Source: Phycicoccus jejuensis (GTDB lineage Bacteria > Actinomycetota > Actinomycetes > Actinomycetales > Dermatophilaceae). Taken from it: a stretch of DNA of 15,137 nt. Shown one piece after another: positions 12,223 through 15,137 of the stretch. Where the stretch lies: positions 1 through 15,137 of the forward strand of contig NZ_JOEE01000017.1 of assembly GCF_000720925.1 (NCBI RefSeq), read 5' to 3'. Under the pieces are notes generated by a model. It searched no databases. It saw only the letters and a list, made by a program, of their open reading frames with translations, and had not been told where the DNA came from. Position 1 is the first letter of the stretch. Every line of letters begins with the position of its first letter. The translations under genes and the position numbers were made by a program.

Positions 12223-13295
12223 GAGAAGGTAGCTCCTGAAGCGAGAACGCCAGCGGTGCTGCCGGGGATTGTCTTGCCGCCCGTGAGGAACGCACCGCTC
12301 TGATAACCGTAGTAGGCAGGGCCGGTCGCCGTTCCGCTGAAGCCGCCGACCAGATAGACCGAGCCAACCGCTCCGGCGTATATGGTGCCGACCGAGAACG
12401 CCGGGGTGCCGACCAACGTCACCGTGCAACTTGTCTGCACCGAAACGCTTCCGCCAACCTGCGCCGAGAGCGCCGAGGCACTGTTGCCCTGAATGTTGAC
12501 GTTGCCGTTGATATTGACCGAGCCGCCGCTGACGCCGTTGATATGATAGTTCGGCGAGGTAGCACCGAACTGCGCCGTCACGTTGCTCATCGAGATCGTG
12601 CCGGTGTACGCAGCCTGGATCAACTGCATGTCGGTGCGCGTGGTATAGACGGTGAGACCACGCAAGTTCAGAGCAGCACCACCCGCGTAAACGAGCGCGG
12701 AGTAGCCGGTGAGCGTCGGCGGGGCCTGGATGACGTAGGCCGACTGGTTCGCCGGATCACCAACGATGTTGACGCCGGTCATCGGGGCGACGACGGTGAC
12801 AAACCCGACATACGTTCCGGGGTTGCCGAGCTGAATATTCAGGATTTTGCCGCCGAGCGACCAGATGTTCTGCGCGTAATTGAGCGCGGCCTGGATCGTA
12901 GCGAACGCCTTGGCGGACGTATTCGCGGAGCCGTCAGCCGTTGCGTCGTTGCCGTCCGTCCGAACGTAAAGCGTCGGGTTGCCATACGGCACCGTGCCAA
13001 CAGTCGGCGTGCCGCCTCCACCGCCGCCCATGTTCGCTTGGATCATGGACAGCACGGCCTGATAGACCATCGTGTCCGTGGCGTCGTCGAGCGTGACGCC
13101 TGCTTGGCGCACAAGGTAGCGGAGGTTGCCGATGAAGACGTTGAAGAAGTCGGCCGTCGCGAACGTGCCGTCCTTCGCGCCAGCGGCCGAACAGTTCTTG
13201 AACCACGTATCAGTGCCCGCACTGGCCTTCGGGTCGGCAGGCGGGCGCGCGGTCGAATAGTTCGGGCCTTGCGGCCCAAACGCTGTACCAGTCAT
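12219..13295 (-). CDS. Tail spike with beta-helix domain (358 aa)
   Basis: Starts ATG 13295, AGGAG 10 bases upstream. The N-terminal ~95 residues form an attachment module (FGPQGPN..., TWFKNCSAAGAKDGTFATADFFN, then NLRYLVRQAG) also found in the fibre gene upstream. A glycine run near residue 90 links to a right-handed beta-helix: VRTDGNDATADGSANTSAKAF, the AFATIQAALNY motif typical of pectate-lyase-like spikes, then short repeats (GGSVNINGNVNIQGNSASAL). It probably binds or cleaves host surface polysaccharide. No obvious catalytic pair can be assigned. Confidence 0.82.
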   Translation of the reverse strand: MTGTAFGPQGPNYSTARPPADPKASAGTDTWFKNCSAAGAKDGTFATADFFNVFIGNLRYLVRQAGVTLDDATDTMVYQAVLSMIQANMGGGGGGTPTVGTVPYGNPTLYVRTDGNDATADGSANTSAKAFATIQAALNYAQNIWSLGGKILNIQLGNPGTYVGFVTVVAPMTGVNIVGDPANQSAYVIQAPPTLTGYSALVYAGGAALNLRGLTVYTTRTDMQLIQAAYTGTISMSNVTAQFGATSPNYHINGVSGGSVNINGNVNIQGNSASALSAQVGGSVSVQTSCTVTLVGTPAFSVGTIYAGAVGSVYLVGGFSGTATGPAYYGYQSGAFLTGGKTIPGSTAGVLASGATFS

Positions 13296-13337
13296 GTGAT
13301 GGTGTCTCCTGGGGAATTGTTTTGGGGAGGCGCGGTC

Positions 13338-14816
13338 TTAATGAACCGAGCCCGCTACCCAAACGTTGTAGGCGAACGCCGAGCCCGAGCTGACCGAACC
13401 CGCTGGCGTGACGTAGTGGTATCCTTCCGTGAACGGACTCAGCGCTACGCGCGTCGAAAGAGGCAGCACACGGCCGCTGCCGTCTGTGTTAGCCGTTGAC
13501 GCGTAGCCGGTCTGCGAGTTGTCGAGAAACACAAGCAGCGAAGCGATCAAACCAGCGGTCGACGAGTAGTAGCCCCCCGATACGCTGAAATCTCCGCCCT
13601 CATCTGCCCACGCCAAAAACTCACAGCGCGACGGCCCAGCCAGCTCTTGCGGCGTAGCGTTGAGCCCCACACTGCTGCCTGTCTGCGCCCCCGTCATCCG
13701 CAGCGGCGGTCGATTGAACCACGACCGAACAAAACGTTGGGAGCTAGTGTCCGTCCACGCAGGACCAGCGATGGGGCGGGCCATGCCGACAAGGGTCTTC
13801 GTGTTGTCGCCGGTCATGATCTCAACGCCCTCGTTACCGGCTGTGGTGTCGGTAGAGTGTCCGTTCGTCGACGCTACGAGAGCGTTGACTGTGCCGCCGC
13901 TTTGCGTGGCGTAGATGTAGTAAAGCGTTCCAGCGGTCAGCCCGGTCGCCGCGAGCGTGACACCCGCTGACGGAATGATGCAGGGTGTGCCCGCTACCGT
14001 CAGATACTTGCCTCGAAAACGGTTGAGCGAGAGATTGCCGCCGTTGAGCGAGAGACGGCACTGCCCGAGCACCGGCTGCACGACTCCCGCCACGCTGATG
14101 TTGGTGAGCTGCGAACCGTCGACAGCGGGCAGCTTACCAGTCGTGGCGTCGAGCTGAACGACGTTGCCAGCCGCCACGCCTACGTTCTTCGTCGCAGCCG
14201 TTCCGAGCCCCGAGACTTGCGTCGATGCGATGCCAGTCAGCTTAGACCCGTCGATAGCAGGGAGTTTGCTATCCGAGCCAAGCTGCACGATCTGGTTGGC
14301 ACCAGTACCGACATTCAGGAACGCGGCCGAACCCAACGCTGGCTTGCCGTTCAGGTCGGCATAGTTGCCAGTGAACGCCACGTTCATCAGCTTTACGTTC
14401 TGCTGGAACTGCAAAACCTGCGAGGGAGACAACGTCTGATTCTTGTCGAACCGGACGCAAGCATTGATCTGGCCGGTAAGCGTCGTCCACACCTGGGGAT
14501 CGTCGTTGATGGCAGCCGCGAGCTGCGCGACCGTCTGAAGGTTTCCTGGCGCACCCTCCCCGATTACGCCGAGAATGCCTTGGTGCAGGGCGTTCACGCT
14601 GCCAGGAGGCAAGCCCGCTGCGCCACCCTGGGATACGACGTACTCAAGATTGGAGATGATGCGGTTGTAGAAAGCCGCATCGAGCACCGTACCGTCTGAC
14701 ATACCGGGCGCTGACGCGTCCTTCACATACGTCTGTTGCGCGCCGTAGCGCTGGCGCTGCGTGCCATCAGGCAATGCAGTCGCAGCGTTGGCGTTCTGAG
14801 GTCCGAAAAGACTCAT
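13338..14816 (-). CDS. Tail fibre protein (492 aa)
   Basis: From ATG 14816, in an ATGA overlap with the upstream gene; the codons before it up to 14876 lie in that gene and are not used. N-terminal module: FGPQNAN..., YVKDASAPGMSDGTVLDAAFYN, NLEYVVSQGG, paralogous to the spike. Central shaft carries two related repeats (QIVQLGSDSKLPAIDGSKLTGI and NVVQLDATTGKLPAVDGSQLTNI). The C-terminal half is a beta-rich host-contact domain (AGTLYYIYATQSGGTVNALV; FTEGYHYVTPAGSVSSG) that ends in SVH. Receptor binding is the likely role. The identification is by composition and modular layout. Confidence 0.82.
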   Translation of the reverse strand: MSLFGPQNANAATALPDGTQRQRYGAQQTYVKDASAPGMSDGTVLDAAFYNRIISNLEYVVSQGGAAGLPPGSVNALHQGILGVIGEGAPGNLQTVAQLAAAINDDPQVWTTLTGQINACVRFDKNQTLSPSQVLQFQQNVKLMNVAFTGNYADLNGKPALGSAAFLNVGTGANQIVQLGSDSKLPAIDGSKLTGIASTQVSGLGTAATKNVGVAAGNVVQLDATTGKLPAVDGSQLTNISVAGVVQPVLGQCRLSLNGGNLSLNRFRGKYLTVAGTPCIIPSAGVTLAATGLTAGTLYYIYATQSGGTVNALVASTNGHSTDTTAGNEGVEIMTGDNTKTLVGMARPIAGPAWTDTSSQRFVRSWFNRPPLRMTGAQTGSSVGLNATPQELAGPSRCEFLAWADEGGDFSVSGGYYSSTAGLIASLLVFLDNSQTGYASTANTDGSGRVLPLSTRVALSPFTEGYHYVTPAGSVSSGSAFAYNVWVAGSVH

Positions 14817-15137
14817 GGCTGAAGAATTTCCACGTTCAACACGGTGTGTGCGGGCTTGATGCGGTTGAGAAAGCACAGCACGAACGTCGGCGTGTCGCCG
14901 ACCGTGTTATCGTTGCAGATGGGTGTTCCGCCGATCTCACCATCGGCATTCGGGAAGGTGATGTTGCCCGCCATCAGACAACCGGCCTGACTGCCCGGAT
15001 CGGTGTTCGGCGCTGCGGCTGCTTGCGCGGCTTGCGCCGCTTGCGAGGCCGCCAGGTCGACAGTCACCGTCCACACGAACGCGTGCCCCCACTCACTGTA
15101 GTTTCCGTTGTCGTCATACGCGCCAGCGGTGTGCAGC
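14813..15137 (-). CDS. Virion/tail gene, C-terminal part (5' beyond window edge)
   Basis: The frame is open to the window edge, so at least 107 residues are seen and the start is missing; the GTG at 15076 is internal. The visible part begins with a DNGNYSEW segment, then GHAFVWTVTVDL, an Ala/Gln repeat (AASQAAQAAQAAAA), and a beta-rich end (AGNITFPNADGEIGG...ILQP). Its stop overlaps the tail-fibre ATG. Beta-rich, repeat-containing composition and location suggest a tail or fibre-connector protein. Family not recognised. Confidence 0.7.
   Translation of the reverse strand, partial: LHTAGAYDDNGNYSEWGHAFVWTVTVDLAASQAAQAAQAAAAPNTDPGSQAGCLMAGNITFPNADGEIGGTPICNDNTVGDTPTFVLCFLNRIKPAHTVLNVEILQP
15021..15047 (-). 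repeat. Three tandem 9-bp units encoding an Ala/Gln repeat
   Basis: GCTTGCGCG, GCTTGCGCC, GCTTGCGAG (+ strand), each coding for a QAA-type tripeptide in the minus-strand gene. Imperfect in the third unit. Typical of low-complexity linkers in tail proteins. Confidence 0.6.

Noticed and set aside
12543..13499. Long + strand frame opposite the tail spike
   Set aside because: Arg/Val-rich antisense shadow with no RBS; the minus strand encodes recognisable tail modules with coupled starts.
1..15137. CRISPR array, insertion sequence or transposon
   Set aside because: No regularly spaced repeats, no transposase and no terminal inverted repeats with target duplications were seen.

Overview
The window is part of a temperate tailed bacteriophage genome, GC-rich and probably from an alphaproteobacterial host. 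The host guess rests on GC-rich codon use, the tRNA-Lys(CTT)-type att core, and rhizobiophage-like endolysin, holin and CHAP-type proteins; it is an inference. No host housekeeping gene is visible. Nearly all genes are packed with ATGA, GTGA or TGATG overlaps, as in a compact phage genome.

Left part (1-5620, + strand): an early module. It holds the C-terminal two thirds of a family A DNA polymerase, an ECF-type sigma factor, a small protein, a MazG-like NTP pyrophosphohydrolase gene, four small proteins of which two are membrane-anchored, an excisionase-like HTH protein, and a tyrosine integrase. About 40 bases after the integrase stop lies a 47-bp block matching the 3' part of a tRNA-Lys(CTT) gene including CCA. 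Phage genes lie on both sides of it and the tRNA 5' half is missing, so it reads as attP of a non-integrated or circular phage molecule.

Middle (5707-8216): a short + strand run of small unknown genes meets the minus strand tail-to-tail at 6881-6884. The minus strand then carries a membrane protein gene and a unit made of an XRE-type repressor plus a 35-residue membrane peptide, closed by an intrinsic terminator. A consensus-like promoter overlaps an inverted repeat upstream of the repressor.

Right part (8217-15137, minus strand, read right to left): a partial virion gene, a long tail fibre, a beta-helix tail spike, a small tail-associated protein, then a complete lysis cassette (holin-like, SAR endolysin, Rz, nested Rz1) closed by a terminator. 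Beyond that, between two terminators, sit an HTH-metallophosphoesterase fusion and a Sec-exported CHAP-like hydrolase. That pair is a possible moron.

Three features need attention. First, an 8-base box (TGTWAGGT) recurs at four control regions, including an inverted pair at the repressor promoter, and may be the repressor operator. Second, there are apparent reading-frame breaks, two in the MazG gene and two possible ones near start codons, three of them at homopolymers. They look like assembly indels but could be real. Third, the terminator-isolated HTH-metallophosphoesterase/CHAP pair is the best candidate for a distinct accessory system.
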